This document shows positions 1-8,549 of a DNA stretch of 64,000 bases, in pieces. Source of the DNA: Pseudomonas sp. HN11 (lineage in GTDB: Bacteria; Pseudomonadota; Gammaproteobacteria; Pseudomonadales; Pseudomonadaceae); assembly GCF_021390155.1 (NCBI RefSeq), contig NZ_CP089985.1, positions 4,475,001-4,539,000 of the forward strand, written 5' to 3'. The notes under the pieces are model-generated. The model saw nothing but the letters and a program-made list of their open reading frames with translations, did no database searches and was not told the DNA's origin. Within the stretch, counting starts at the first letter, position 1, and each line of letters opens with the position of its first letter. A program made the position numbers and the translations under genes.

Positions 1-43
1 CATGGTTGACGTGTTCTTCAGGCTCGCGACGGCGACGGCTCAC
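1..43 (-). CDS. motD: Flagellar stator protein MotD, N-terminal fragment (partial)
   Basis: Only the first 14 codons are inside the window; the gene runs off the left edge. The fragment reads VSRRRREPEEHVNH, the basic N-terminus that precedes the single membrane helix in Pseudomonas MotD (MotB-type, peptidoglycan-binding stator). I place the start at a GTG with GGGAGG eight bases upstream. The ATG a few bases earlier is in another frame. It follows motC by 15 bases, the usual motCD order, so MotC and MotD would form the second proton-driven stator used mainly for swarming. Identification rests on a short stretch plus context. Confidence 0.8.
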   Translation of the reverse strand, partial: MSRRRREPEEHVNH

Positions 44-58
44 AATGCATACCTCCCA

Positions 59-799
59 TCAATCCATGAAGCCCTGGAGCTTCAATTCGATGGAACGCGG
101 GTTCTCACCCTCGGCAATCGACAGGATACCTTCAAGCAGCATCTCGCGATAACGCGACTGGCGCATGGCGATCGACTTGAGTTTGCTGGCCACCGGCAGC
201 AGCACCAGGTTGGCACTGGCCACACCATAGATAGTGGCGACGAATGCCACGGCAATGCCGCTGCCCAGTTGCGAAGGGTCGGCCAGGTTGCCCATCACGT
301 GGATCAGGCCCATCACCGCGCCGATGATGCCGATGGTCGGCGCGTAGCCGCCCATGCTTTCGTAGACTTTCGCGGCGTTGATGTCGCGGCTTTCCTGGGT
401 GTAGAAATCCACTTCCAGGATGCTGCGGATCGCTTCCGGTTCGGCGCCATCCACCAGCAATTGCAGGCCTTTGCGCGCGTAGCTGTCGGGCTCGGCATCG
501 GCCACGCCCTCCAGGCCCAGCAGGCCTTCCTTGCGCGCGGTGAGGCTCCAGTTGACCACGCGGTCGATGCCACCGGGCAAGTCCACGCGCGGCGGGAAAA
601 TGATCCATATCAGAATCTGCATGGCACGCTTGAACGAGCTCATGGGCGACTGCAACAACGCCGCGCCCACGGTGCCGCCGATCACGATCAGCGCCGCCGG
701 GCCGTTGGCTAAAGCGCCAAGGTGACCGCCTTCAAGGTAGTTGCCGCCGATGATCGCGACAAACGCCATGATGATGCCGATCAGGCTCAAGACATCCAT
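59..799 (-). CDS. motC: Flagellar motor stator protein MotC (MotA family)
   Basis: 246 aa, the normal size for a MotA/PomA-type stator. Four membrane segments are visible: two near the N-terminus (about residues 3-20 and 33-50) and two after the cytoplasmic loop. The third carries the conserved PTIGIIGAVMGLI motif, whose proline is needed for torque generation; the fourth is GSGIAVAFVATIYG. The large loop between segments 2 and 3 would contact FliG. The start codon overlaps the cheB stop by one base (TGATG), so it is translationally coupled to the chemotaxis operon. Because it sits beside cheB and motD it is called motC rather than motA, which lies elsewhere in pseudomonads. Confidence 0.95.
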   Translation of the reverse strand: MDVLSLIGIIMAFVAIIGGNYLEGGHLGALANGPAALIVIGGTVGAALLQSPMSSFKRAMQILIWIIFPPRVDLPGGIDRVVNWSLTARKEGLLGLEGVADAEPDSYARKGLQLLVDGAEPEAIRSILEVDFYTQESRDINAAKVYESMGGYAPTIGIIGAVMGLIHVMGNLADPSQLGSGIAVAFVATIYGVASANLVLLPVASKLKSIAMRQSRYREMLLEGILSIAEGENPRSIELKLQGFMD

Positions 800-1929
800 C
801 AGAGGCAGGCCTCCACCAGGTGCTTGCCAATGTCGTCCAGGCTGTAGACGGCGTCGGCCAGGTCCGCCTTGACGATGGCCATGGGCATGCCATAGATCAC
901 ACAGCTGGCTTCGTCCTGGGCCCAGATGGCGCTGCCGCCCTGCTTGAGCAGACGCGCGCCTTCACGGCCATCGGCGCCCATGCCGGTGAGGACCACCGCC
1001 AGAACTTTGTCGCCGTAGGACTTGGCGGCCGAACCGAAGGTGATGTCTACGCACGGCTTGTAGTTCAGGCGCTCATCACCCGGCAGGATTTTGATCGCGC
1101 CACGACCATCCACCATCATTTGCTTGCCGCCCGGCGCCAGCAGCGCCAGGCCAGGACGCAAGATGTCGCCATCTTCGGCCTCCTTGACGCTGATGCGGCA
1201 CAGCTTGTCCAGGCGCTCGGCGAAGGCCTTGGTGAACGCGGCAGGCATGTGCTGGATCAGGACGATCGGTGCCGGGAAGTTGGCCGGCAGTTGGGTCAAC
1301 ACACGTTGCAGGGCCACTGGGCCGCCCGTGGACGTGCCGATGGCGACCAACTTGTAGGCCTTGCGCTTCGGCGCAGGCGAATGACCGGCAGCCGGTGCAG
1401 GCGCGCGAACCGGCGCTACGGCAGGCCGTGCAACCGGCGCAGGCGCTGGGCGAGTAAACGATGAAGTTGGCGCAGCTGGCGCTGCAACCGGTGCAGGCGT
1501 CGGCGCTGGTGCGCTGAACAGGCTGCGACGGTTACTGCGCGAGATGCTGTGCACCTTCTCGCACAGCATCTGCTTGACCTTCTCGGGGTTGCGCGAGATG
1601 TCTTCGAAATTCTTCGGCAGGAAGTCCACCGCGCCAGCGTCCAGCGCATCCAGGGTGACCCGGGCGCCTTCATGCGTGAGCGAGGAGAACATCAACACCG
1701 GGGTCGGGCAGCGTTGCATGATGTGCCGAACTGCCGTGATGCCATCCATCATCGGCATCTCGTAGTCCATGGTGATCACGTCCGGTTTCAACGCAATGGC
1801 TTGATCAATCGCCTCTTTGCCGTTGGTGGCCGTACCGACCACCTGGATCGTTGGATCGGCGGAAAGAATTTCCGAGACGCGGCGACGGAAGAAACCCGAA
1901 TCATCCACCACCAGGACCTTGACTGCCAT
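799..1929 (-). CDS. cheB: Chemotaxis response regulator protein-glutamate methylesterase CheB
   Basis: 376 aa starting at [12 protein letters not shown] further in-frame start nine codons upstream has no support from family alignments. Residues 1-125 are a receiver domain with acidic D9/D10 and phosphoacceptor D55 in VITMDYEMP. An Ala/Pro-rich linker (about 140-185) leads to the methylesterase domain. Its catalytic residues are visible: S200 in GTSTGGP, H227 in IQHMP and D320 in TGMGADG. It demethylates and deamidates chemoreceptors and receives phosphate from CheA. It lies between cheA and motC in one minus-strand operon. Confidence 0.97.
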   Translation of the reverse strand: MAVKVLVVDDSGFFRRRVSEILSADPTIQVVGTATNGKEAIDQAIALKPDVITMDYEMPMMDGITAVRHIMQRCPTPVLMFSSLTHEGARVTLDALDAGAVDFLPKNFEDISRNPEKVKQMLCEKVHSISRSNRRSLFSAPAPTPAPVAAPAAPTSSFTRPAPAPVARPAVAPVRAPAPAAGHSPAPKRKAYKLVAIGTSTGGPVALQRVLTQLPANFPAPIVLIQHMPAAFTKAFAERLDKLCRISVKEAEDGDILRPGLALLAPGGKQMMVDGRGAIKILPGDERLNYKPCVDITFGSAAKSYGDKVLAVVLTGMGADGREGARLLKQGGSAIWAQDEASCVIYGMPMAIVKADLADAVYSLDDIGKHLVEACL

Positions 1930-1977
1930 AAACACTCCGTTAGGCGGGGCGGGCATGACCGCCCTGCCCCACCAGAA

Positions 1978-4182
1978 TCAAATACGCCGAGCGGCGTAAC
2001 GCTTGAGCATGCTCGGGACATCGAGAATCAGCGCGATCCGACCGTCACCGGTGATGGTCGCGCCCGACATGCCCGGGGTTCCCTGCAGCATTTTGCCCAA
2101 AGGCTTGATGACCACTTCTTCCTGGCCCACCAGTTGATCGACCACAAAGCCGATACGCTGGGTGCCCACAGAGAGAATCACCACATGGCCTTCGCGCTGC
2201 TCTTCATGCTTGGCCGATGCCACCAGCCAGCGCTTGAGGTAGAACAGGGGCAACGCCTTGTCGCGCACGATCACCACTTCCTGGCCGTCCACCACGTTGG
2301 TGCGCGACAGGTCGAGGTGGAAGATTTCGTTGACGTTGACCAGCGGGAAGGCGAAGGCCTGGTTGCCCAGCATCACCATCAGGGTAGGCATGATCGCCAG
2401 GGTCAACGGCACCTTGATGACGATCTTCGAGCCTTGGCCCTTGGTCGAGTAGATGTTGATCGAGCCGTTGAGCTGGCTGATCTTGGTCTTCACCACGTCC
2501 ATGCCGACGCCACGGCCGGACACGTCGGAAATCTCGGTCTTGGTCGAGAAGCCCGGAGCGAAGATCAGGTTGTAGCACTCGGTGTCGGTCAGGCGGTCGG
2601 CGGCGTCCTTGTCCATCACACCACGCTTGACCGCGATGTTGCGCAGGATGGTCGGGTCCATGCCTTTGCCGTCATCGGTGATCGACAGCAGGATGTGGTC
2701 GCCTTCTTGCTCCGCCGCCAGGATCACCTTGCCGCCACGGGACTTGCCCGAGGCTTCGCGCTCTTCCGGGGTTTCGACGCCGTGGTCGACGGCATTGCGC
2801 ACCAAGTGGACCAGCGGGTCGGCCAGGGCCTCGACAAGGTTTTTGTCGAGGTCGGTTTCTTCACCCACCAGTTCCAGGTTGATCTCTTTCTTCAACTGGC
2901 GCGCCAAGTCGCGAACCAGGCGCGGGAAGCGGCCGAAGACTTTCTTGATCGGCTGCATCCGCGTTTTCATCACAGCGGTTTGCAGGTCGGCAGTCACCAC
3001 GTCAAGGTTGGACACCGCCTTTTGCATGGCTTCATCGCCGCTGCTCAGGCCCAGGCGCACCAGGCGGTTACGCACCAATACCAGTTCGCCGACCATGTTC
3101 ATGATGTCGTCCAGGCGTGCGGTATCAACCCGCACGGTGGTTTCGGCTTCACTGGCCGGTTTCTCGGCTACCGGCGCTGCAGCGGCACGCGCCGGCGCAG
3201 GGGCGGCAGCTGGAGCGGGTGCAGGCTTGGCGGCCGGTACCGGCGCTGCGGCTTTGGCGGCAACCGGTGCTGCGGTCGCAGCCGCTGCGGCCGGGGCCAC
3301 TTCGCTGAACTTGCCCTTGCCGTGCAATTCGTCCAGCAACGATTCGAACTCGTGATCGGAGATCAAACCATCGCCAGCCGGTGCTGCATTGGCGGCGGCA
3401 GGCGCTGCGGCCGTGGCGGCGACTTCCGGCAACGCGTCGGCCACGAAGGTGCCCTTGCCGTGCAGTTGGTCGAGCAGTGCTTCGAATTCGTCGTCGGTAA
3501 TGTCGGTACTGGCGTTGGCGTTGGCTGCCGGCGCGACTGGCGCAGCGGTCGGCACGACGGCGTCGGCCGCAAACTGGCCTTTGCCGTGCAATTGATCGAG
3601 CAGGGATTCGAACTCAGCGTCGGTGATGTCTTCGCTGGTTGGCGCGGCGACGGGCGCCGCAGGTGCCTCGGCCTCGGCCTTCACGGCACTGAGGGAGTTG
3701 AGCAGTTGTTCGAACTCGCTGTCGGTTACATCCGCTTCGGGCTCTGCCACAGGTTCCGGCGCAGCTTCAGCCACCGGCGCCGCCGACAAATCGGCAGGCT
3801 CTGCGTAACGCGCCAGGGCTGCCAGCAGTTCCGGCGTGGCGGCAGTGATCGGGGCACGTTCGCGGACTTCGCTGAACATGCCATTGACCGCATCCAGTGC
3901 TTCGAGAATCACGTCCATCAATTCCGAATCAACATGACGCTCACCCTTGCGCAGGATGTCGAACACGTTCTCGGCGATGTGGCAGCACTCCACCAGCTCA
4001 TGGAGCTGGAGGAAGCCGGCGCCCCCTTTTACAGTGTGAAAACCGCGAAAAATTGCATTGAGCAGGTTCGCATCATCCGGTCGGCTTTCCAGCTCGACCA
4101 GTTGCTCGGACAACTGCTCTAAAATTTCGCCGGCCTCTACAAGGAAATCCTGAAGGATTTCTTCATCGGCGCCGAAGCTCAT
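1978..4182 (-). CDS. cheA: Chemotaxis histidine kinase CheA
   Basis: 734 aa. The P1 HPt domain carries H49 (FRGFHTVKGGAGF). A long Ala/Pro-rich linker (about 130-345) contains three copies of an acidic-amphipathic motif ending LLDQLHGKG or LLDELHGKG (about 185-203, 227-246, 273-292) and a truncated fourth (151-165). The dimerisation domain begins near 350. The ATPase N box is HLVRNAVDHG (459-468), the G box DDGKGMD (503-509), and the second glycine box GRGVGMD (556-562). The C-terminal P5/CheW-like domain starts near 595. It phosphorylates CheY and CheB at polar receptor arrays. A canonical P2 CheY-binding domain is not obvious; the repeat-bearing linker occupies that place. Confidence 0.97.
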   Translation of the reverse strand: MSFGADEEILQDFLVEAGEILEQLSEQLVELESRPDDANLLNAIFRGFHTVKGGAGFLQLHELVECCHIAENVFDILRKGERHVDSELMDVILEALDAVNGMFSEVRERAPITAATPELLAALARYAEPADLSAAPVAEAAPEPVAEPEADVTDSEFEQLLNSLSAVKAEAEAPAAPVAAPTSEDITDAEFESLLDQLHGKGQFAADAVVPTAAPVAPAANANASTDITDDEFEALLDQLHGKGTFVADALPEVAATAAAPAAANAAPAGDGLISDHEFESLLDELHGKGKFSEVAPAAAAATAAPVAAKAAAPVPAAKPAPAPAAAPAPARAAAAPVAEKPASEAETTVRVDTARLDDIMNMVGELVLVRNRLVRLGLSSGDEAMQKAVSNLDVVTADLQTAVMKTRMQPIKKVFGRFPRLVRDLARQLKKEINLELVGEETDLDKNLVEALADPLVHLVRNAVDHGVETPEEREASGKSRGGKVILAAEQEGDHILLSITDDGKGMDPTILRNIAVKRGVMDKDAADRLTDTECYNLIFAPGFSTKTEISDVSGRGVGMDVVKTKISQLNGSINIYSTKGQGSKIVIKVPLTLAIMPTLMVMLGNQAFAFPLVNVNEIFHLDLSRTNVVDGQEVVIVRDKALPLFYLKRWLVASAKHEEQREGHVVILSVGTQRIGFVVDQLVGQEEVVIKPLGKMLQGTPGMSGATITGDGRIALILDVPSMLKRYAARRI

Positions 4183-4193
4183 GTGGGTGCTCC

Positions 4194-4982
4194 TTAGAAG
4201 CCTAAACTGGATAACAGGTCATCGACATCATCTTGACCCGATACAACGTCTTCACGTTTATCGGCATGAATCTGCGGACCTTCACCCTTGGCGAGATGTT
4301 TTTGTGGATCTTTTTCCGAGAGGATCGCTTCGCGGTCATGTTCGATACCGGCAAAACGGTCTACCTGGCCTGCCATAAGCACCAATTTGAGCAAGTTGCT
4401 TTCCACTTCGGTGACCAACTGGGTCACACGCTTGATCACCTGGCCGGTGAGGTCCTGGTAATCCTGGGCGAGCAGAATGTCGTTGAGGTTGCTGGAAACC
4501 GTACGGTTTTCCTGCTCGCTGCGTGACAAGAACCCTTCGACCCGACGCGCCAATTCACGAAACTCTTCAGCGCCCACTTCGCGGCGCATGAAACGCCCCC
4601 AGTCGTTGCTCAGGGCCTGGGCTTCGTTGGCCATACCGTTGACCAGGGGCGTGGCGTTTTCCACCAGGTCCATGGTGCGGTTGGCCGCCGCCTCAGTCAG
4701 CCTGACCACATAGGACAGGCGTTCGGTGGCGTCGGTGATTTGCGAAATTTCTTCGGCCTGGGGCATATGTGGGTCAATCTGGAAATTGACGATCGCACTG
4801 TGCAGCTCGCGTGTGAGCTTGCCCACTTCCTGATACAGGCCGCGGTCACGGGTCTGGTTGAGCTCATGGATCAACTGCACCGCGTCGCCGAACTGGCCTT
4901 TTTCAAGGCTGTCGACCAACTGGTGAGCATGCTTTTTCAGGGTCGACTCAAAGTCTCCCTGTGACGTTTCTTTATGCTCCAT
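4194..4982 (-). CDS. cheZ: Protein phosphatase CheZ (CheY-P dephosphorylation)
   Basis: 262 aa, mostly helical as expected for the long four-helix bundle of CheZ. The catalytic segment DYQDLTGQVIKR is present, with D177 and the attacking-water glutamine Q181. The C-terminus ends in the amphipathic CheY-tethering helix DDVDDLLSSLGF after a flexible linker. It lies 11 bases upstream of cheA and 18 bases downstream of cheY, in one operon. It speeds loss of phosphate from CheY so that motor signalling stays fast. Confidence 0.95.
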   Translation of the reverse strand: MEHKETSQGDFESTLKKHAHQLVDSLEKGQFGDAVQLIHELNQTRDRGLYQEVGKLTRELHSAIVNFQIDPHMPQAEEISQITDATERLSYVVRLTEAAANRTMDLVENATPLVNGMANEAQALSNDWGRFMRREVGAEEFRELARRVEGFLSRSEQENRTVSSNLNDILLAQDYQDLTGQVIKRVTQLVTEVESNLLKLVLMAGQVDRFAGIEHDREAILSEKDPQKHLAKGEGPQIHADKREDVVSGQDDVDDLLSSLGF

Positions 4983-5000
4983 AGCTCCCCCGCGATGGCA

Positions 5001-5375
5001 TTAGCCGTGGATGCGTTCGAAGATTTTTTCGATCTTCTCTTTCAAGGCCAATGCAGTGAATGGTTTGACCACGTAACCGTTGACCCCCGCTTGGGCGGCT
5101 TCGATGATCTGCTCACGCTTGGCTTCGGCGGTTACCATCAGCACAGGCAGGCTGCGCAGTTTTTCGTCGGCGCGCACGTGGCGCAGCAAGTCGATACCGG
5201 TCATGCCCGGCATGTTCCAGTCTGTTACCAGAAAGTCGATGCTCCCGCTGTTGAGGATCGGAATCGCCGTAATGCCGTCATCCGCCTCGACCGTGTTAGT
5301 GAACCCAAGGTCACGCAACAGGTTTTTTATGATCCGCCGCATCGTTGAGAAGTCATCAACGATGAGGATTTTCAT
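5001..5375 (-). CDS. cheY: Chemotaxis response regulator CheY
   Basis: 124 aa, a stand-alone receiver domain. Active-site residues are D7/D8, phosphoacceptor D52 (TDWNMPG), T82 (MVTAE) and K104 (VVKPFT). I start at MKILIVDD, the family's usual start. That ATG has GGAGG about 17 bases away, which is far. An in-frame TTG four codons upstream (5387) is better spaced (about 5 bases) and would add LDKN, so the true start is open. Phospho-CheY binds the FliM N-terminus (also in this window) and changes rotation. First gene of the cheY-cheZ-cheA-cheB-motC-motD run. Confidence 0.95.
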   Translation of the reverse strand: MKILIVDDFSTMRRIIKNLLRDLGFTNTVEADDGITAIPILNSGSIDFLVTDWNMPGMTGIDLLRHVRADEKLRSLPVLMVTAEAKREQIIEAAQAGVNGYVVKPFTALALKEKIEKIFERIHG

Positions 5376-5489
5376 GTTCTTGTCCAATTCGACCTCCAAG
5401 CAGTCTTAAACGCGCCCAGCACCTGGACGCGCCATTTCAATCAACAGGCATTACACAAAAAGGACTGCCAGGGGCACCACGGGCCTAAC

Positions 5490-5514
5490 CCGCGAAGGCT
5501 GGTTGCCCTCGCGG
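5490..5514. other. Inverted repeat between fliA and cheY
   Basis: CCGCGAAGG pairs with CCCTCGCGG across a 7-base loop, in the 168-base gap between the fliA stop and cheY. On the minus strand a run of six T lies some 30 bases further on, so this is not a clean intrinsic terminator. It may cut read-through from fliA or stabilise the cheY leader. I found no convincing sigma-28 or sigma-54 promoter in the gap. Confidence 0.35.
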
Positions 5515-5543
5515 TTTCGTCTGCAGTGTCCCCACACTGCCTG

Positions 5544-6284
5544 TCAGCGCGCTCGCCACTCTCCCAAACGCCCCCGCAAGCGGGCTGCGCACTGGCTGTG
5601 CAACTGGCTGACCCGCGACTCGCTGACCCCCAGGACCTCACCGATTTCCTTGAGGTTCAGCTCTTCGTCGTAGTACAGCGCCAACACCAGTCGCTCACGC
5701 TCCGGCAAATTGGCAATCGCGTCCGCCAACGCCCCCTGGAAACGCTCATCTTCCAGGTCACGCGATGGCTCCATATGAGCGCTCGCGCCGTCCTCGTGCA
5801 GCCCTTCGTGTTCGCCGTCCTGCAGCAGGTCGTCGAAACTGAACAGGCGACTGCCCAAGGTATCGTTCAAAATCCCGTAGTAATCGTCGAGACTCAATTG
5901 GAGTTCGGCCGCAACTTCGTGATCTTTAGCGTCGCGACCGGTTTTTGCTTCAATTGCGCGAATTGCGTCACTGACCATGCGCGTATTGCGATGCACCGAG
6001 CGCGGCGCCCAGTCACCTTTACGCACCTCATCGAGCATTGCGCCACGTATGCGGATACCCGCATACGTCTCGAAACTCGCACCCTTGCTCGCGTCGTATT
6101 TGGTCGACACTTCGAGCAGGCCGATCATACCCGCCTGGATCAAGTCTTCGACCTGGACGCTGGCGGGCAGACGTGCCAGCAGGTGATAGGCAATGCGCTT
6201 GACCAAGGGCGCGTAGCGCTCGATCAACTCGCCCTGACTGTCACGGGCAGACTTCTTGTACGCGTTGTAGCCAGTCGCTGTCAT
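5544..6284 (-). CDS. fliA: Flagellar sigma factor FliA (sigma-28)
   Basis: 246 aa starting at MTATGYNAYKK; the ATG overlaps the fleN stop in ATGA. Region 2 has the sigma-70 family core binding and -10 recognition segment (LIQAGMIGLLEVSTKYD). Region 4 has the helix-turn-helix around NLKEIGEVLGVSESRVSQLHSQ near the C-terminus. FliA drives late genes such as fliC, whose matching promoter is at 35688-35715. It is held by the anti-sigma factor FlgM, not in this window, until the hook is complete. Confidence 0.97.
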   Translation of the reverse strand: MTATGYNAYKKSARDSQGELIERYAPLVKRIAYHLLARLPASVQVEDLIQAGMIGLLEVSTKYDASKGASFETYAGIRIRGAMLDEVRKGDWAPRSVHRNTRMVSDAIRAIEAKTGRDAKDHEVAAELQLSLDDYYGILNDTLGSRLFSFDDLLQDGEHEGLHEDGASAHMEPSRDLEDERFQGALADAIANLPERERLVLALYYDEELNLKEIGEVLGVSESRVSQLHSQCAARLRGRLGEWRAR

Positions 6285-7114
6285 AGCACGGGTCCTGCGC
6301 TCGTCTGATGCACCAATCGCTCGACGAAAAACTCCAGATGCCCCCGCGGGTTGGCGGGCAACGGCCAGGTATCGACCTTCTGGGCAATAGCCTTGAACGC
6401 CAGTGCGCATTTGGAACGAGGGAACGCTTCGTAGACTGCACGCTGCTTTTGCACAGCCTTGCGCACACACTCGTCGTAGGGAACTGCGCCGACGTATTGT
6501 AAGGCGACATCGAGGAAGCGATCCGTGACCTTGGTCAACTTGGCGAACAGGTTGCGCCCTTCCTGCGGGCTCTGGGCCATGTTGGCCAGGACGCGGAAGC
6601 GGTTCATGCCGTAATCACGGTTAAGCAGTTTGATCAGGGCGTAGGCGTCGGTGATCGAGGTGGGTTCATCGCAGACCACCAGCAACACTTCCTGCGCGGC
6701 GCGCACGAAGCTGACCACGGACTCGCCAATCCCGGCGGCGGTGTCGATCACCAGCACGTCGAGGTTGTCGCCGATATCACTGAAGGCCTGGATCAGGCCG
6801 GCATGCTGCGCCGGGCTCAGGTGCACCATGCTCTGGGTGCCGGAGGCGGCCGGCACGATGCGGATGCCACCGGGGCCCTGCAGCAGCACATCGCGCAGCT
6901 CACAGCGGCCTTCGATCACATCGGCAAGTGTATGTTTGGGCGTCAGCCCCAGCAGAACGTCGACGTTCGCCAGCCCCAGGTCAGCATCCAGCAGCATGAC
7001 GCGACGGCCAAGCTCTGCCAGGGCCAGGGACAAATTCACTGACACGTTAGTTTTCCCGACGCCACCTTTGCCGCCGGTCACCGCGATCACCTGTACGGGA
7101 TGCATGCTGCCCAT
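6281..7114 (-). CDS. fleN: Flagellar number regulator FleN (FlhG, MinD-like ATPase)
   Basis: 277 aa. The deviant Walker A motif GGKGGVGKT is at residues 14-22, followed by MinD/ParA-type segments DADLGLANVD and VIDTAAGIG. FleN dimerises with ATP and antagonises FleQ, keeping the cell at one polar flagellum. It lies between flhF and fliA as in other pseudomonads and overlaps fliA by four bases. The gap to flhF is 106 bases; I saw no firm promoter there. Confidence 0.96.
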   Translation of the reverse strand: MGSMHPVQVIAVTGGKGGVGKTNVSVNLSLALAELGRRVMLLDADLGLANVDVLLGLTPKHTLADVIEGRCELRDVLLQGPGGIRIVPAASGTQSMVHLSPAQHAGLIQAFSDIGDNLDVLVIDTAAGIGESVVSFVRAAQEVLLVVCDEPTSITDAYALIKLLNRDYGMNRFRVLANMAQSPQEGRNLFAKLTKVTDRFLDVALQYVGAVPYDECVRKAVQKQRAVYEAFPRSKCALAFKAIAQKVDTWPLPANPRGHLEFFVERLVHQTSAGPVL

Positions 7115-7220
7115 TTTATTTCTTTACCTTGTCTTGCTTAGACGCAGGCTACATGGCTTGGCCGCGTGAATCGCTTGCAGACCATCGATGTAGATACATT
7201 TCACGGTGTTCATGCCGCCC

Positions 7221-8537
7221 TCAACCTACCCGCTTCGCCGGGTTGTGGTACAGGTCGGCGAACATATCGGCCATCGCTTCCTCGCTAGGCTCGTCTTGCA
7301 TTTGCACGCTGACTGCACGGCTGACCAACTGATGACGGCGCGGCAGATGCAGATCATCCGGGATCCGCGGCCCGTCGGTCAGGTAGGCGACCGGCAATTC
7401 ATGACTGATGGCCAGGCTCAGCACCTCGCCCAGGCTCGCGGTTTCATCGAGCTTGGTGAGGATGCAACCGGCCAGGCCGCAGCGTTTGTAGCTGTGATAC
7501 GCAGCGGTAAGAACCTGTTTCTGGCTGGTGGTTGCAAGCACCAGGTAATTTTTCGACTTGATGCCACGCCCGGCGAGGCTTTCCAGCTGCATGCGCAACG
7601 CCGGATCGCTGGCTTGCAGGCCGGCAGTATCGATCAATACCACGCGTTTGCGCAGCAGCGGGTCGAGGGCGTTGGCCAGGGACTGGCCCGGGTCGACATG
7701 GGTCACCGACACATTGAGGATCCGGCCCAGGGTCTTGAGCTGTTCCTGGGCACCGATACGGTAGCTGTCCATGCTCACCAGCGCGATACTCGAAGCGCCG
7801 TACTTGAGCACGTAGCGCGCGGCCAGCTTGGCCAGGGTGGTGGTTTTACCCATGCCGGCAGGGCCGACCATGGCGATCACACCGCCCTCTTCCAGGGGTT
7901 CGATTTCCGGCGTGACGATCATCCGCGCCAAGTGGGCCAGCAACATGCGCCAGGCCTGGCGAGGCTCTTCGATTTCGGTGGTCAGGGCCAGCAGGTCGCG
8001 GGACAACGGGCCGGACAGGCCGATGCGCTGCAGGCGACGCCACAGGTTGGCCTGTTGCGGCTTGCTGCCTTGCAACTGGTTCCACGCCAGCGAGCCCAAC
8101 TGCACTTCCAGCAGTTCACGCAGGCCGTTGAGTTCAAAGCGCATCGAATCGAACACACGCTGGTCAACCGCAGGCGCCGGGGCTGGCGCAGCAGGACGCG
8201 GCGGTTCTTTGAACGTCGGTTCCACCAGCGGCTCCGCAGCGGTCAGCGGCAGGCCGGCAAACAATTGGCGATTGGTGGTGGCATCGCTGTCGCCACGCAT
8301 GCTCAGTTCAGCCTGGGCCGATACGATGCGCGAAGCGGTCTTGCGCAGCTCGTCTTCGAGTTCCATGTTCGGCACACGCGGCGCCAGGGCCTGGGGGGTG
8401 TAATCCAGGGCAGCCGTCAGCTCGACACCGCCGGCAATACGACGGTTGCCGATAATCGCGGCGTCGGCGCCCAGCTCATCACGAACCAGTTTCATGGCCT
8501 GACGCATATCGGCGGCGAAAAAACGCTTCACTTGCAT
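7221..8537 (-). CDS. flhF: Flagellar biosynthesis GTPase FlhF (SRP family)
   Basis: 438 aa. The N-terminal basic/B domain begins MQVKRFFAADMRQAM. The SRP-type NG GTPase domain follows from about residue 150, with P-loop GPAGMGKTT (225-233) and downstream DTAG and TKLDE elements. FlhF marks the cell pole and recruits the first basal-body component there; FleN stimulates its GTPase. It starts 12 bases after flhA and is likely co-transcribed from the flhA sigma-54 promoter. Confidence 0.96.
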   Translation of the reverse strand: MQVKRFFAADMRQAMKLVRDELGADAAIIGNRRIAGGVELTAALDYTPQALAPRVPNMELEDELRKTASRIVSAQAELSMRGDSDATTNRQLFAGLPLTAAEPLVEPTFKEPPRPAAPAPAPAVDQRVFDSMRFELNGLRELLEVQLGSLAWNQLQGSKPQQANLWRRLQRIGLSGPLSRDLLALTTEIEEPRQAWRMLLAHLARMIVTPEIEPLEEGGVIAMVGPAGMGKTTTLAKLAARYVLKYGASSIALVSMDSYRIGAQEQLKTLGRILNVSVTHVDPGQSLANALDPLLRKRVVLIDTAGLQASDPALRMQLESLAGRGIKSKNYLVLATTSQKQVLTAAYHSYKRCGLAGCILTKLDETASLGEVLSLAISHELPVAYLTDGPRIPDDLHLPRRHQLVSRAVSVQMQDEPSEEAMADMFADLYHNPAKRVG

Positions 8538-8549
8538 AACCCACTACCC

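Noticed and set aside
1549..4122. Very long open frame on the plus strand opposite cheB and cheA (857 codons)
   Set aside because: It is antisense to two certain genes, is full of His/Arg/Gln/Asp from the complementary codons, and matches no family. High-GC third positions create such frames.
7115..7220. A 29-codon open frame (MNTVKCIYIDGLQ...) between flhF and fleN
   Set aside because: No convincing ribosome site and no family match; likely chance in a short gap.
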